This document shows, piece by piece, positions 13,321-24,618 of a DNA stretch of 64,000 nucleotides (the first letter of the stretch is position 1; each line of letters opens with the position of its first letter). Made by a program: the position numbers and the translations under genes. Below the pieces are notes generated by a model, which saw only the letters and a list, made by a program, of their open reading frames with translations, was not told the origin of the DNA and ran no database searches. This DNA comes from Mucor racemosus (Eukaryota; Mucoromycota; Mucoromycetes; Mucorales; Mucoraceae), in the NCBI GenBank assembly GCA_027405735.1, contig JAPEHQ010000004.1, positions 2,852,001-2,916,000 of the forward strand, in the 5' to 3' direction.

Positions 13321-14250
13321 TTGTGAATACAGAAATGAAGCCCTGGATAATGAGTTTTAAGTTTTACAAAATAATAAACTATTATTCACAACTACAGAAA
13401 ACAAAAAACAAAAAATCCCATCCTTATGAACATTGATCCAATTAATCTCCAATTATACATGATGGTAGATTTAAATATATCCTGCATAAAAATATAAAAA
13501 TTTATATTTGTACTTTTACAAATCACTGTGAATTGAGAAAACCATCAGCAAAACATGATATTTCTGTCCAATAAAACCACCTGTTGTGTCGAATATTTTC
13601 ATGTTTGATAAATAATACTTACAAAAGAATAAAATTAAAAAAGAATGATGAGTAATGAATCAGTTCTTTAACTGTATAATAAAAACAAGATATCATGTAT
13701 TTAGTTATAAAAGTATGGCTTTTTACTGTATATTGATTTGATATTGAGATCCTGAGATCTGGTTTAAGGCGCTATTATTAAACCATTAAATATATTTGAT
13801 AGCAATCTATTAATGGAAATGAATCAATCATAATTTAACCGCGCTTGCAAAGCTTATGAGCTGCCTTGTTTCAATGCTGCTCTAAATGTGCTTGTTGGAG
13901 GATGCTGATTTGATAGCTACTTGATTGATTAACCGCTGGGATAAAATAATATGGTGTCATAATTGAGGTCCAAGCGTTCTTGCTGATTACTGGATTAAAC
14001 TTGGTACGCTAAGAGTTTCTTATATCCGATATCAATACTTTGCACTTCAGTACATGTCGTAGTCAATAAATCGTAAGATTTATTATTGATACTGTAGAAG
14101 GTGATAACATATGGTACTTGGTGGCATACAACATCCATTATGTATGCCTTTATGTTACAATTAGTGATACTCTATTTATTACTTACTGGATGAAAACCAA
14201 AATCAAAATATACCACAGACAGTAGTAGACCTACAACACAATTTACATTA
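13320..14250 (+). repeat. Joining segment J and repeat D, copy 1
   Basis: The sequence repeats with few changes at 58915-59720 (same strand) and 18880-19795 (reverse complement). Repeat D (about 13581-14147) starts TGTTGTGTCG and ends CATACAACA, so its ends are short inverted repeats (TGTTGT/ACAACA). Other D copies: 16165-16700, 18990-19555 (reverse), 59088-59625 and 63775 to the window end (reverse). No coding potential was seen. Confidence 0.8.
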
Positions 14251-14944
14251 TTAAATTGTTGCATGCAGAATGTGTCTACTTTTGTAAAATGTCTTGTGTT
14301 TGTAAAATAAGATATTCATAAAGAAAATGGATTTCCGAAATAGCACTAAGAATACTGGAGTAGAGAAAAGAAGAAAACAATTGGTAGTCTTTTGAAAGCT
14401 GTGCGTAGAAAGGTAAAACGAAAAAAAGGCGAGGGAGTGATTAGCTGCGCTTCTAGCCCGGCAAACACAAGTTCCGAAGAAAATCCGTTTACACGAGTTT
14501 CGAACCCACAACCTCTCCGTTTGAACTAGCTGTAAAGCGCATAAGTCTAGCAACTAGGACAAACGTCCCCTCTATGTTTGCTTTTTTTAATTGCCGTCCT
14601 TCTACTTATCTGTTATTTTGTTTTCCTTGATTTGTAAAATATTGAGTAATTTGACCATATCTTTTTTCTTTGGTATATAATCTTGCTATTTGCTTAGTAT
14701 CAGTAGCAATTTGGTTTACAAAAAAATCTTTATTCCTGACCGAAATATAAAGAAAAACCTGTCATTTTTGTTGTATATCATGCAATTATGGTAGGCACAA
14801 TAATGCAAAAGCTAAATTTATTTCATTAGAAAATATAGCTAAAGTTCTCAATAAGCATATAATTAATAGATACAGAATAGCGCTACGTATATATACAAAA
14901 ATTTAGTAGTAGATAAAACGTGCATATATATATATACTGTATAT
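14251..14944 (-). repeat. Repeat E, copy 1, with a tRNA-like Pol III box B
   Basis: It matches 59730-60425 almost base for base. A minus-strand frame of about 100 codons (14251-14553) is open in both copies, but it reads through a tRNA-like region. On the minus strand GGTTGTGGGTTCGAAAC fits the Pol III box B consensus GWTCRANNC, and a GTTTGTCC..GTGTAAAC pairing about 78 nt apart resembles an acceptor stem. Box A is poor. This could be a tRNA-derived SINE head. I do not call a functional tRNA. Confidence 0.5.
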
Positions 14945-15674
14945 TGCAGTAAATAACGAAGTTGTTTACTAAAACAAAAAAATATAAAAATAAAAGCAGT
15001 AGAAATACAATTATAATCAGCTAAAGTTTTTATTACAAAAGATTTCTGAAGAGTTAAAATAATTGAAAAGTATGAGGGTATTTATAGTGATTTGGAGAAC
15101 TTGGATACCATCAGACTTGAATGGATGTATATTTAGTAGTAATCTTCCAGTTTTGAGTACATTGTTATTGATTCGATATTTTAAGGGGTAAATTGTATAG
15201 AGCATTGACCATAAGGGATTGTATGTCAAGTGTGACAATATCGACCTTTTGGGAAATGGTTGTTTTTGTTTATTTCTGTTATATCTATTTTATGTAACCT
15301 TGATTTTTAAGGGGTAGTTTTTATATGCTTGAATCTTATTTATATTGATAGTGCAACTACGATATAGATGAGTAGTTGACTAAATTGATATCTTTGTTTA
15401 TTATCATTATTGATTTGGATAGAATCCTGTTTTGATATATATGTCATTTGTGTAATTTATTGCGCCGTGATCAAGGGTGCTATCATCTACACGACATGTA
15501 TGGTTCAAAAAAGGGTATTTCATATTTTTAGCATGCGTTTGTTATTGTGTTCAATTGAAGCGTTTGTTTATTATCGTTGTTCACATTTCAAGTGGCGTCA
15601 TATTTTATGAGCGACACTTGAAATTTAGGTTGTTTTATTTTTATTAAGCGTTTTTAGTATGTAATTCCACTGCA
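14945..15674 (+). mobile_element. LTR-like element F, copy 1
   Basis: 730 bp from TGCAGTAAATAACG to ATTCCACTGCA. It is near identical to 45028-45754, which has a clear 5-bp target duplication; here the flanks do not match (TATAT / AACGT), so this copy has probably recombined. In the reverse reading there is a TATAAATACCCTC box and AATAAAA signals, as in an LTR. Short frames inside (15017-15238 minus, 15410-15610 plus) recur in the other copies but match nothing known. Confidence 0.65.
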
Positions 15675-15960
15675 AACGTATCAACGTCTCAACCAAGTAT
15701 CTTATAAAAGAATGCCAATAAAAGACATTACGATTGAACACCTGTAAAATAGGCATCAACACACAAACATCCACTATTTTAAAATTCCTATAAATATAGC
15801 ATACTTTATGAAGATATCATTCTTTTTCTTCAGATTTCTTTTAATCACAATAAAACCGTGGAAAGACTACAATTGTATTTATCAACGCTTTTATTTTTTA
15901 TTTTATTTTTCATTTTTATAAAATTACTTCAATTTTATTGCACAAGTACAGTATATATAC
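15675..15960. other. Spacer between repeats
   Basis: AT-rich sequence with no gene or repeat copy recognised. Confidence 0.4.
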
Positions 15961-17780
15961 AATCAAAACTATGGTAATTAAGCAAGACATTAGATTGTTC
16001 TTTTTTTTTGTATTTCTATATCATTTGAAAATTCATCACTTTCCTGGAACGCTTCGTGAGTTTGTAGCCAGTTCTAACGTTTTATTGAATAGATATAAAT
16101 ATCATTGCCTTCGATTTGATCTGGTAATCAAGAAATACATCCAAAAATACAGTAGTAAATAATGATATTTGTCGTATATTTTCAGGATTGATAAATAGTA
16201 CTTAAAAAAGAATACAATTATAAAAGAATGAGTAATTAATCAGTTCTTCAACTGTATAATAAAAACAAGATATCGCTTATTTAGATATAAAAGTATGACC
16301 TTTTATATTGATTTGACATTGAGATCCTGAGATGTAATTTAAGGCACTATTGAACTATTGGATCTGTTTGATAGTAATCTATGGATTGAAATGGATCAAT
16401 CATAATTTAACCGTTCTTGCAGAGGTTGTGAGTTTTCTTGTTTTAATGCTGCGCTAAATATGCTTGGATGTTGATTTGATAGTTACTTGATTGGTTAACT
16501 GATGGGATGAAATAATGTGGTGTCGTAATTGAGGTCCAAGCGTTCTTGGTAATTACTGGATTAAACTTGGTACGCTAAGAGTTTCTTATATCCGATATCA
16601 AGACTTGCACTTCAATACATGTCATAGTCAATAGATTGTAAGATGTATTGACACTATAGAAGGTGATAACGTATGATACTAGTAGGTGGAATACAACAAT
16701 ATTTGATCTTAGAATGCAGTTAAATGAACATATCAGTCTCTAATATAGACTGTTACCTTATTAAAAACATTAGTCCCCTATGTTAGCATGCGTATTCCCA
16801 TAAAAGAAAAGAATATCAGCTTGATAGTCTGATATGCCTTATCAAACGGCGAATATTATCCTTGGAATATGAAAACAAAAAGAGAAAAACAACACACGTA
16901 GAAAAGGATTTTCAAGGCTTTACATTATTCAGCGCAATTAAAACCCTGCTAAATTGCTCATTTCGACCAATAATGTAAAAGCAGCATTACAACACATCAA
17001 CCATAAACTAAATGAAATAGGCAATATCTGTTATCATAGAAACATACATTTTTCCACCATAAAAACCGTCTGTGATATTATAGATTCGTTAAAAAATCGG
17101 AAAAGCGAGCCCTCAGAGCGACGCCGTAATTGAGCACCATAGCAAGATCGAACGGCTAAGTCTGTTAAACCTTAAACTATGGTATATATCTACGTTTTAA
17201 ATAAAAATGCGTTTCTCTTTTTTACTTTTCTTATATTTAACCACGTATGGTCTGAAAATTCAGACTTTTTAGCGAACATTTTCGGTATTCATTTTATCCT
17301 TACCAACACTCATGATTTTTATCAAAAAACAGAAAAATCAAATTTTGATACCAAAATCAACGTTTGAATATACGACATTGTGAGAGAAAATTGTAGCCAC
17401 AACTAATACGCATTTTATAAAAGCTTAAAATTAAACGTTAAGTAATAAAAATTAGCATTTTTGGCCCAAAAACGGTTTTTTGGTTAAAGGATTTTCATGT
17501 AATATTTTGCAATGAAAATATTTCTTATTTTTTATTAAGCAAATAGAGCGCTAAATTCTGTATATGTGTACATTTTTTGTTTTTATAATTGGTAGTATAA
17601 TTAACTCTAGATTTGCAAAACTAAAAAAAAAAAAATTAAAAAATGTCAAAATTGAAGATCTGGACAAAAATAATTTTCTAAATTAATATTCCGCCTATAA
17701 GCTTTGTAAGTCTTAAAAATAAGAGATTTTATTATACTTGTGAACTTTTTCAAGAATTTACGACACTGTTGAAATGTCAA
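15961..17780 (+). repeat. Repeat B/C, copy 1, interrupted by a 579-bp insertion
   Basis: 15961-16121 plus 16701-17780 match the reverse complement of 61137-62350, where the two parts are continuous. The break is the insertion at 16122-16700. A relatively GC-rich island, GCGACGCCGTAATTGAGC near 17120, is conserved in both copies. One short frame (17179-17367 plus) is open here only. No terminal inverted repeats were found. Confidence 0.75.
16122..16700 (+). mobile_element. 579-bp insertion with 8-bp target duplication (contains repeat D)
   Basis: Flanked by direct ATTTGATC octamers (16114-16121 and 16701-16708). The paralogous repeat at 62190-62206 has a single octamer and no insert, so the empty site is directly visible. 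The insert begins TGGTAATCAAG, ends ATACAACAAT, and its bulk is a diverged copy of repeat D. Eight-base duplications are typical of hAT transposons, but I see no terminal inverted repeats, so class is open. Confidence 0.7.
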
Positions 17781-18130
17781 AAGAGTCTATATAAATAATC
17801 TTGCCAGAATATTACACTTTTATTAACAATACATCCTTTGGATGTATTTATATACATTGATTATAACTATTACTAGGGTTTTACTATCTAAGAATATGAT
17901 GTAAGTCAATGATCCGCATTGATTTACTGTAACACTAATTATAGACTGTGACCTTGGATGTGAGACCTAGGATGATGAGTATTGACATAACAACTGTACC
18001 CACTTGATTCAAGCTTATCACTGTAAACCTTTATACATGTTAATATTATGCGGTAGTTTATTTGATGATAATATAGTCTTAATTGATAATTAATGCGCTA
18101 GAGGTGATTTACATTATGGTTTAGCCTTAC
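17781..18130. other. Spacer
   Basis: AT-rich, no gene or repeat copy recognised. It lies downstream (minus strand) of the dynein intermediate chain relic; I looked for its next exon and found none. Confidence 0.4.
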
Positions 18131-18516
18131 CTCTCCAAAATTATAAACAACATAAACATGGCCATCGATGGAACCTATTGCCACCATTTTATTGTAATGA
18201 GTCAAACATTTCAGTTTCATTAATGCAAAACCTTGCCTCATTCCTTATATAAATATTACAAGGAAATCATTACATGATCCCTTGTAAATTTATCTGTCTT
18301 GTTCCACTCCCTTTACATTTATTTATTCACTAATAAATATCTAAATTACAAATAAGAACACCAACCTTCATCAATCCAGTGATCACCAATTTATAATAAC
18401 AAGAATAATATCTATAAGCATACTATTATGATATCATCCCCCTTTATTGTTAGTCGAAAATTACAGATCATTACATTTATCCTCTTTGTCCCAAGCCAAT
18501 TTATTCAATGCTTTAC
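18131..18516 (-). pseudogene. Relic exon of cytoplasmic dynein intermediate chain, split by a solo LTR
   Basis: On the minus strand 18516-18476 joined to 18192-18131 (minus the TSD copy) reads KALNKLAWDKEDKMV then AIGSIDGHVYVVYNFGE, the last WD-repeat of dynein intermediate chains (family form KALNKLxWDxxDGxxxAxGSSDGxVYVYD). It starts after a plausible acceptor (TTGTTCAG) and ends at a GAG/GTAAGG donor. An LTR (18193-18475) sits in the middle of the exon. No neighbouring exons were found within 500 bp on either side, so this is a fragment. The intact gene, if any, lies elsewhere. Confidence 0.68.
18193..18475 (+). mobile_element. Solo LTR, family alpha, copy 2
   Basis: 283 bp from TGTAATGA to TCATTACA, flanked by TTTAT on both sides (18188-18192 and 18476-18480). 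About 95 % like copy 1 by eye, with an 11-base extra segment near 18425. It interrupts the dynein relic exon. Confidence 0.85.
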
Positions 18517-18879
18517 CTGAACAAACTTACTTTTGACCTATAAAAATTGATTTATTAGTAAAATCAATTATTAATTAATAAAAAGCCAATAAATAATAAT
18601 AATTATGGTGTACCACCTTTGATAGTTGGTAGCAATATACAAGACAACATTTTGTTTTCCTCTTCTTAGCTATTGACCACTAAATAGAAATAAACGTTTT
18701 TTAGAAACTACTAAATAGAAGACTAATATGAGTTTATTCATTCATTAAAATCTAGTTAATACTATGCATACTTTTATAATCACTAATTTTCCTTCAGGTT
18801 GATATCGACTACTATAGACCAAAAAAGAATTATTGCTTATAACGTAGATGATAAAACAAAATGATTAAGTCTTGGATGT

Positions 18880-20865
18880 CTGTATTGTAGGCCTACTACT
18901 GTCTGTATATTTGATTCTGGTTTTCATCCAGTAAGTACCAAATAGAGTATTACTAATTGTAACATAAAGGTATACATAATGGATGTTGTATGCCACCAAG
19001 TATCATATGTTATCACTTTCTACAGCATCAATACATCTTACAATCTATTGACTACGACATGTATTAAAGTGCAAAGTCTTGATATCGGATATAAGAAACT
19101 CTTAGCGTCGTACCAAGTTTAATCCAGTAATTACCAAGAACGCTTGGACCTCAATTATGACACCATATTATTTTATCCCAGCGGTTAATCAATCAAGTAG
19201 CTATCAAATCAGCATCCTCCAACAAGCACATTTAGAGCAGCATTGAAACAAGGCAGCTCATAAGCTTTGCAAGCGCGGTTAAATTATGATTGATTCATTT
19301 CCATTAATAGATTGCTATCAAATATATTTAATGGTTTAATAATAGCGCCTTAAACCAGATCTCAGGATCTCAATATCAAATCAATATACAGTAAAAAGCC
19401 ATACTTTTATAACTAAATACATGATATCTTGTTTTTATTATACAGTTAAAGAACTGATTCATTACTCATCATTCTTTTTTAATTTTATTCTTTTGTAAGT
19501 ATTATTTATCAAACATGAAAATATTCGACACAACAGGTGGTTTTATTGGACAGAAATATCATGTTTTGCTGATGGTTTTCTCAATTCACAGTGATTTGTA
19601 AAAGTACAAATATAAATTTTTATATTTTTATGCAGGATATACTGTATTTAAATCTACCATCATGTATAATTGGAGATTAATTGGATCAATGTTCATAAGG
19701 ATGGGATTTTTTGTTTTTTGTTTTCTGTAGTTGTGAATAATAGTTTATTATTTTGTAAAACTTAAAACTCATTATCCAGGGCTTCATTTCTGTATTCACA
19801 AGATAGGTCTAATTGATTACTACTCTGTATTTTTTGTTTTAGCAAAAAATATTGGTTTTTCGTCGAAATAATCAAAATAATAGTTTTTATCACAGCTTAA
19901 AATCTATCATAACGGGATTCCAAAATTTATTTTTAAAAATGGACGAAAAATGATTCAAAAAAACAACATTGTTTAAATGCTCAAGAACTGCAAAGTAAGT
20001 TGAGCTAGTGTATTAAATAGTTTTTGTACTGTTTTGGATTCTGCATCCATCTAAATAAAATTCAGACAAACATTTCACATTAAATTGTGCGCAAAATGCA
20101 ATTGAAATTTTGGAGGTTTTTTGAGGATACACATCACTTTTTATAAACATATATAAAATATAATAAATTAAAATGATGTAAAAAATAATTATCTATCGAT
20201 CGAGCTATTGCTGAACCTTCTAGCTGTATTTTTCGTGGAGAAACCAACATTTTTGTCCAAATTTTTTCAGATTCAGAATTTGGGATGAGGGTATATAAGG
20301 GAAAAATGGAGACTAGAAATGAAGGTATCTTTTTGTACATATTTTTGAGGATATCTCCACAAAAAATCAATATTTTGAAAAACTCTAAATTGGATCCGAG
20401 AGAGATTAACGAGCTGAATGACATGAATGCAAAAAAAATGTTGCTCAATTTAATCAATATTTTGAAACCTACTATAGAAATGTCAAAAAAATGAAAAAAA
20501 AAAATAAAAGTGCTCAAAGGTTTTTCATACTAAAATATATGATAGAGCACTTTAAAACAAGTAAATTTTATTATTGGAAAGTGGCGGTATAGCTTAATGT
20601 TTTCTAGAGATATGAAGCCTCAAAGTTTTCAATCCTTTAGCAGTAAAATACGCGTAAAAATCTGAAACATTAGCACTAAAAAATTAATACCAACTGCAAA
20701 AAGTAGGATATTTCTGGATACTTGTTTTTGGATTAAAGGTGATCATCTCAGGTACATTGGCATATAAATTTTTTGTGATGTTATTTGGTGAAAAAAAAAG
20801 CAGAGCAGGGATGAAAAGTGAGACCTAGTTTTCAAGAGAAAAGCTTTAAATTTCATTTATGTAAA
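18880..20865 (-). repeat. Right arm of a 2-kb inverted repeat (J, D and repeat A copy 3)
   Basis: 18880-20865 is nearly the exact reverse complement of 12205-14250. Repeat A copy 3 occupies about 19795-20865, with overlapping frames 20285-20494 (plus; open from about 20175 without a start) and 20134-20517 (minus, 127 codons). A notable difference between the arms is a one-base insertion at 19109-19112 (AGCGTCGTACC versus GGTACGCT). Confidence 0.85.
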
Positions 20866-21366
20866 CGCGCAATACATTCTGGTTTAGATGATCTAAAAAG
20901 ACAGCTACTTTTTTTTTAGAATTGTTTATTTGGGATTAGACAAATAAACCGCAAAAAACGTGATTCTGGTCTGCTGAAGTAGGAGATGTCTCAGTTGGGC
21001 CTTCTTAAGTCGTCATCTGCGTGTAGTGAATGAATACTCAAGTAATATACTATGATTTTATACAACATCGAATAGACGATATATGAAAACACAGGCTTTA
21101 AAGTTTCTTTTATATATTACTAATTTAGCTTAAGTAATTATCTTTCAAATCAAAAGTGGGTTCACAGATGTATTTTAATATTAGCTAATCATGGAATTTG
21201 GATAGCTTTTGAGAAGCATTTAGAAAAGAAACCTTATCTAGCATTTATTTTGTATTCTTTTATTGATATCTATGTTCAAATATTCATAAAATATACATAG
21301 TAGAGTATATTAATTTTATTTTGCATGATATGTGTATATACATGTCATTCAAGCAGCCCATAATCT
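20866..21366. other. Spacer between repeat A and the SDHD-like gene
   Basis: No gene supported. A somewhat GC-richer patch near 20950-21030 has a 26-codon minus-strand open stretch, too short to call. Confidence 0.35.
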
Positions 21367-21790
21367 TTAAATGAGCTCTGTAATTCCAACGTCTTTGTAA
21401 TTGAACAAAGCACAACCAAGCATAACAACAGTAGAAGAAGTGTGCAATGTGTATGTCATTGCTTTGCAGAGCAGAATATGTGCTCTTGAAGGGTTGAAAT
21501 AATCTATCTAGAATGTTAGTATGGTCATAGATGAGAGAAACATATACTATTACCTGTAACACAAGCATCAAAACCTAAATATACATAATTATTCAGTTAC
21601 AGCTTATTTCTCATTAAAAGAAAACTAAGGACTTACCCATATGAACATGAAAAGATAATAAAACACCAAGCAAAACATCAACCAAGGTATTAGGGCCCAT
21701 TATAAATGTAGCATTAATAAGTGGAACCATAGAAATAGCAGTTATTCTTTCTAGTTTCTAATGAACTGATCCGTGCTTTTTTATCAGGCT
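21367..21790 (-). pseudogene. Succinate dehydrogenase membrane-anchor subunit D-like gene with in-frame stop
   Basis: SDHD (CybS, yeast Sdh4) anchors complex II in the inner mitochondrial membrane and helps bind haem b and ubiquinone. Minus-strand exons are about 21790-21637, 21574-21554 and 21503-21367 (introns 62 and 50 nt). The reading HGSVH, stop, KLERITAIS matches the family motif HGSYHWxxER with the tryptophan codon TGG replaced by TAG at 21760-21758. Downstream the frame is intact: MVPLINATFIMGPN, then LSFHVHMGFDACVTDY with the haem-ligand histidine and the quinone-site D-Y pair, then three-helix sequence ending YKDVGITELI, as in true SDHD. An ATG at 21730 could still start an 86-residue N-truncated product. 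The first exon and mitochondrial presequence were not found. Either a decaying paralog, or the TAG is an assembly error. Confidence 0.7.
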
Positions 21791-22275
21791 TGAGCACTTT
21801 TTGAGGATGCTGTGCTATATTTATATAATAAATAAAAATGTACGCGGATTTGATTTTTAATTAAACATTTTGTTGACAACGCTTTGATTACGTTACATTG
21901 TAATCTAGCCTTACTTGAATGAAGACGATATTATTGATTAAAGGATAAAATGAGAGACAATTGTCTTTTAAATATGGCAGTATGCTCTAGTAATTTAGAG
22001 AAAACACATGACATTTATATTACAACGGGTGGAAAGGGAGGATGTTACAGCAATAAAGAAAGATGGGTGGATGTGTCAAATTTTTCATTGATATTGATAT
22101 TTTCAAATTCAATTGACAACCATCAATGACCGCTACACATGTCTTGTTTTACCAACTTATGCAAGCGTTTTTTTGTTTGTTTGTTACTAAAATGTATGAA
22201 ATTGAATTGATTTATTTATGTTTTTATATGCGGAAAAAAATAATCTCAAGCTGATGCTGATGCTGATGCTGGTAC
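21791..22275. other. Spacer
   Basis: AT-rich, no gene recognised. It would contain the missing 5' part of the SDHD-like gene if one exists; I found no exon encoding a presequence. Confidence 0.4.
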
Positions 22276-22715
22276 TTATGTTTGCTCACTTGCAGAGTTT
22301 ATTATACCAAATTCAGGATTTTCCTTTAAAATTCTGGCAAGCATATCCTCATATGCGTCCATATTTCTCATGGCATTTGCGATATTTGGGTAAGCTGCTA
22401 AATCGTCATCCACTATATTGATTGAAAATATTAAAATTGTTATTGCAACTTGATAATAAGATAAAAAAAAAACGTATTACCTCCACTAATTAACGATGAT
22501 TGATCATCATTTACAATAGTTTGCTCATCGATAATTGTGTAAAAAAATGTAGTTGCAACACCGTCTATTGTTTGAACCACAGGAATGACTTTATCAGCAT
22601 TAGACTCGCTGATAACTGAGGCTTCATCGGCCATTCCATGGGCATCTTTATTCGCAGCAGCAGAAACTACTACAGTAAGAAAGATTCCAACAACAAGACT
22701 AGAGAATTTGAACAT
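22276..22715 (-). CDS. Small predicted secreted protein, function unknown
   Basis: Two exons, 22715-22481 and 22412-22276, joined in phase over a 68-nt intron, give 123 aa. The first 19-21 residues (MFKFSSLVVGIFLTVVVSA) are a textbook signal peptide. The mature part is acidic (NKDAHGMADEASVISESNAD) and ends in a predicted helix, YPNIANAMRNMDAYEDMLAR. No cysteines and no membrane segment follow the signal, so it is probably released or wall-associated. A GCT/GAT triplet run lies just past the stop at 22253-22270. I do not recognise the family. Tandem with PEX3, whose stop is 158 bp upstream of this start. Confidence 0.65.
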
Positions 22716-22872
22716 TTTGTAAAATTATAAATATGTAAAGGATAAAGAAGATGAACAAATATATACAAAATAAAATAGATATGATGTAAAATATAACATT
22801 CCTCAAAAATTACAAATCTTTTAAAACTATTAAGAGTGTGTATACATTTTTATTGAAGGTAAAATTAATTGT

Positions 22873-24618
22873 TTATGCGCTACTTTCATCGCCATATTGT
22901 GTATAAATTAATGCAGAGAAAGCTTGTAATTCTTTAATATACGCAAATGCCTAAAAAAAAAGCAACAACATGTGAGTAATTGAATAATAGTATATCTCGT
23001 AAAACCCCCCACTTACATTAAGGTATTCATTGCCAGCAATAACGAGATGGGATTGTCTACCAATTGTAGGTAACAAATTAGCCAATGAAACTCTCTTGCC
23101 TTGCTCCAATGTTAATGCTTCTGCAGCTGTAACTTCTCTAATACTAGATGCCATAGGTTCATTAGCAGGCAATAAAGCAGTGACAAAAGCATGGTGATCG
23201 AAAATAGCAAACACTTCGTCTAAACAAGATCCCAGCACTTGATTGAAATCAGGGCTATCAATGAAATCTTTAGTTTCATCTAGCAACTTTTTGAGTGTGA
23301 TTGTACTGCTGCTATTGTTGGTGCTTTCTTTTTGATTATCGTCATCAAATCCAGCACCACGAATGAATTCTAATTCTTCTTTATCGGTATCAGGCAACAT
23401 CCATTTACAATAACTGATGGGCTTTCCCTCGTCATCAAATTCAATTGCTTTACGAAGTTTGTGTAATAATTCCTCGGCTTCGCTATAATCCAAAGTGCTT
23501 TTCAATGGGATGCTATGTATAAAATGTTAGAGAAATTGAGCGGATAACACGTCTACGTCTTTAATTACCCTGAAACGACTTGATCTACAGCCTTTTGCAC
23601 TCTTTCAGCACATTGCTTCCATCCACGATGAAGTAACCACCAACTTGCACTCAAGAACATGCGCTCAACTTGAGGGTCTAAAAATCCAACGTCTGGCTCC
23701 TCTCCTTCTTGTTGCAAACGAATAGTGGGTTCACTTTTATTAAGCACAGAAACGGACCAAATGTAAGTAAATCGACCCAATAAATTCAATTGAATATGTG
23801 TTAATAAAGTCAATAATGTAACTGAATAGATTGATGTCAAAGTTCTAGTAAAACCTAAATAATTTTGTTTAATAAATCTACTGTGTATAATCTCAATTGA
23901 TCTCTTTGCGCTTACTTTTTGTCTTGATTTCCTCCCAAAGAAGATGCTTTTCTTTCTTGTCCAAAATACCTTCAGGAACAGGTCTATCCTCTTCAGCATT
24001 GAAAGAGGTAGAAAGACTGCCGACGCTGGAATCCAATGCTAAAGGTTTTGGTGTTGGAGATGTAGGTTGTTGTTCTTGTGTTTGCTCTTCTGTTGATTGA
24101 ATTTCTAATTTCTCTTCTTCAGATGTGGGTGTTGCATCAGCATCTACAAGAACACCAGATTCGTTGATATCCTTGTCGTCACTCAATTGAAGCATAGCCT
24201 CTTGCTCTTCTCTTAAACGAGCAGCTTCCTCTCTTTCTTTTCTTAATCTCAATTCAATCTTTTCTAATTTTCTTGATTCTTGTAATTTAGCCCAATCCTT
24301 TTCAATGTTCATTTCATGTAAGATTTGATCTCCCAGTGTAGGCAAAAGAGAAAGAACTGTAAATACACAATCGTTTTGATTTTGCTGGAATCGACGTTTA
24401 AGACTACATGTACATTAGTAAATATATTCTACAAGTTTTTGAGCGCATACTCACTTTTCTTTGGCAAGTCTATCAGCAGTTGATTTCTCTTGAATATCTT
24501 TAATTTTATTGGTAGCATATTTGCCTGCAAAATAACCGCCACCTGCAATGGCTGCTGTAACCAATAGGCCTTGTTTATGTCTTTTTACATAGTCTTTTAC
24601 AGACGTGATAAATGTCAT
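22873..24618 (-). CDS. PEX3: Peroxin-3, peroxisomal membrane biogenesis factor
   Basis: Pex3 docks the Pex19 chaperone and inserts peroxisomal membrane proteins. Five exons: 24618-24455, 24403-23916, 23854-23569, 23512-23017 and 22950-22873, all GT..AG and in phase; 503 aa. A short lumenal N-terminus is followed by one membrane segment (about 17-33, GLLVTAAIAGGGYFAG) and the cytosolic domain. Family blocks: LKRRFQQNQNDCVFTVLSLLP, LLWEEIKTKSFTRTLTSIYS, HIQLNLLGRFTY, and ASWWLLHRGW. An acidic, E/Q-rich insertion with a coiled-coil-like start (KLEKIELRLRKEREEAARLR) separates the first two blocks by about 130 residues, longer than in yeast or human. The acceptor of intron 2 (TTATTTAG/GTTTTACT) was chosen over an upstream AG because only it keeps the frame. 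Confidence 0.94.

Noticed and set aside
15961..17780. Repeat B/C as a DNA transposon with CAGT ends
   Set aside because: CAGT occurs near both ends, but flanking TA is missing and the ends do not pair beyond four bases.
23877..23916. Earlier acceptor for PEX3 intron 2 (CACAGTAG)
   Set aside because: It gives a stop within a few codons; the TTATTTAG acceptor restores the conserved KSFTRTL block.
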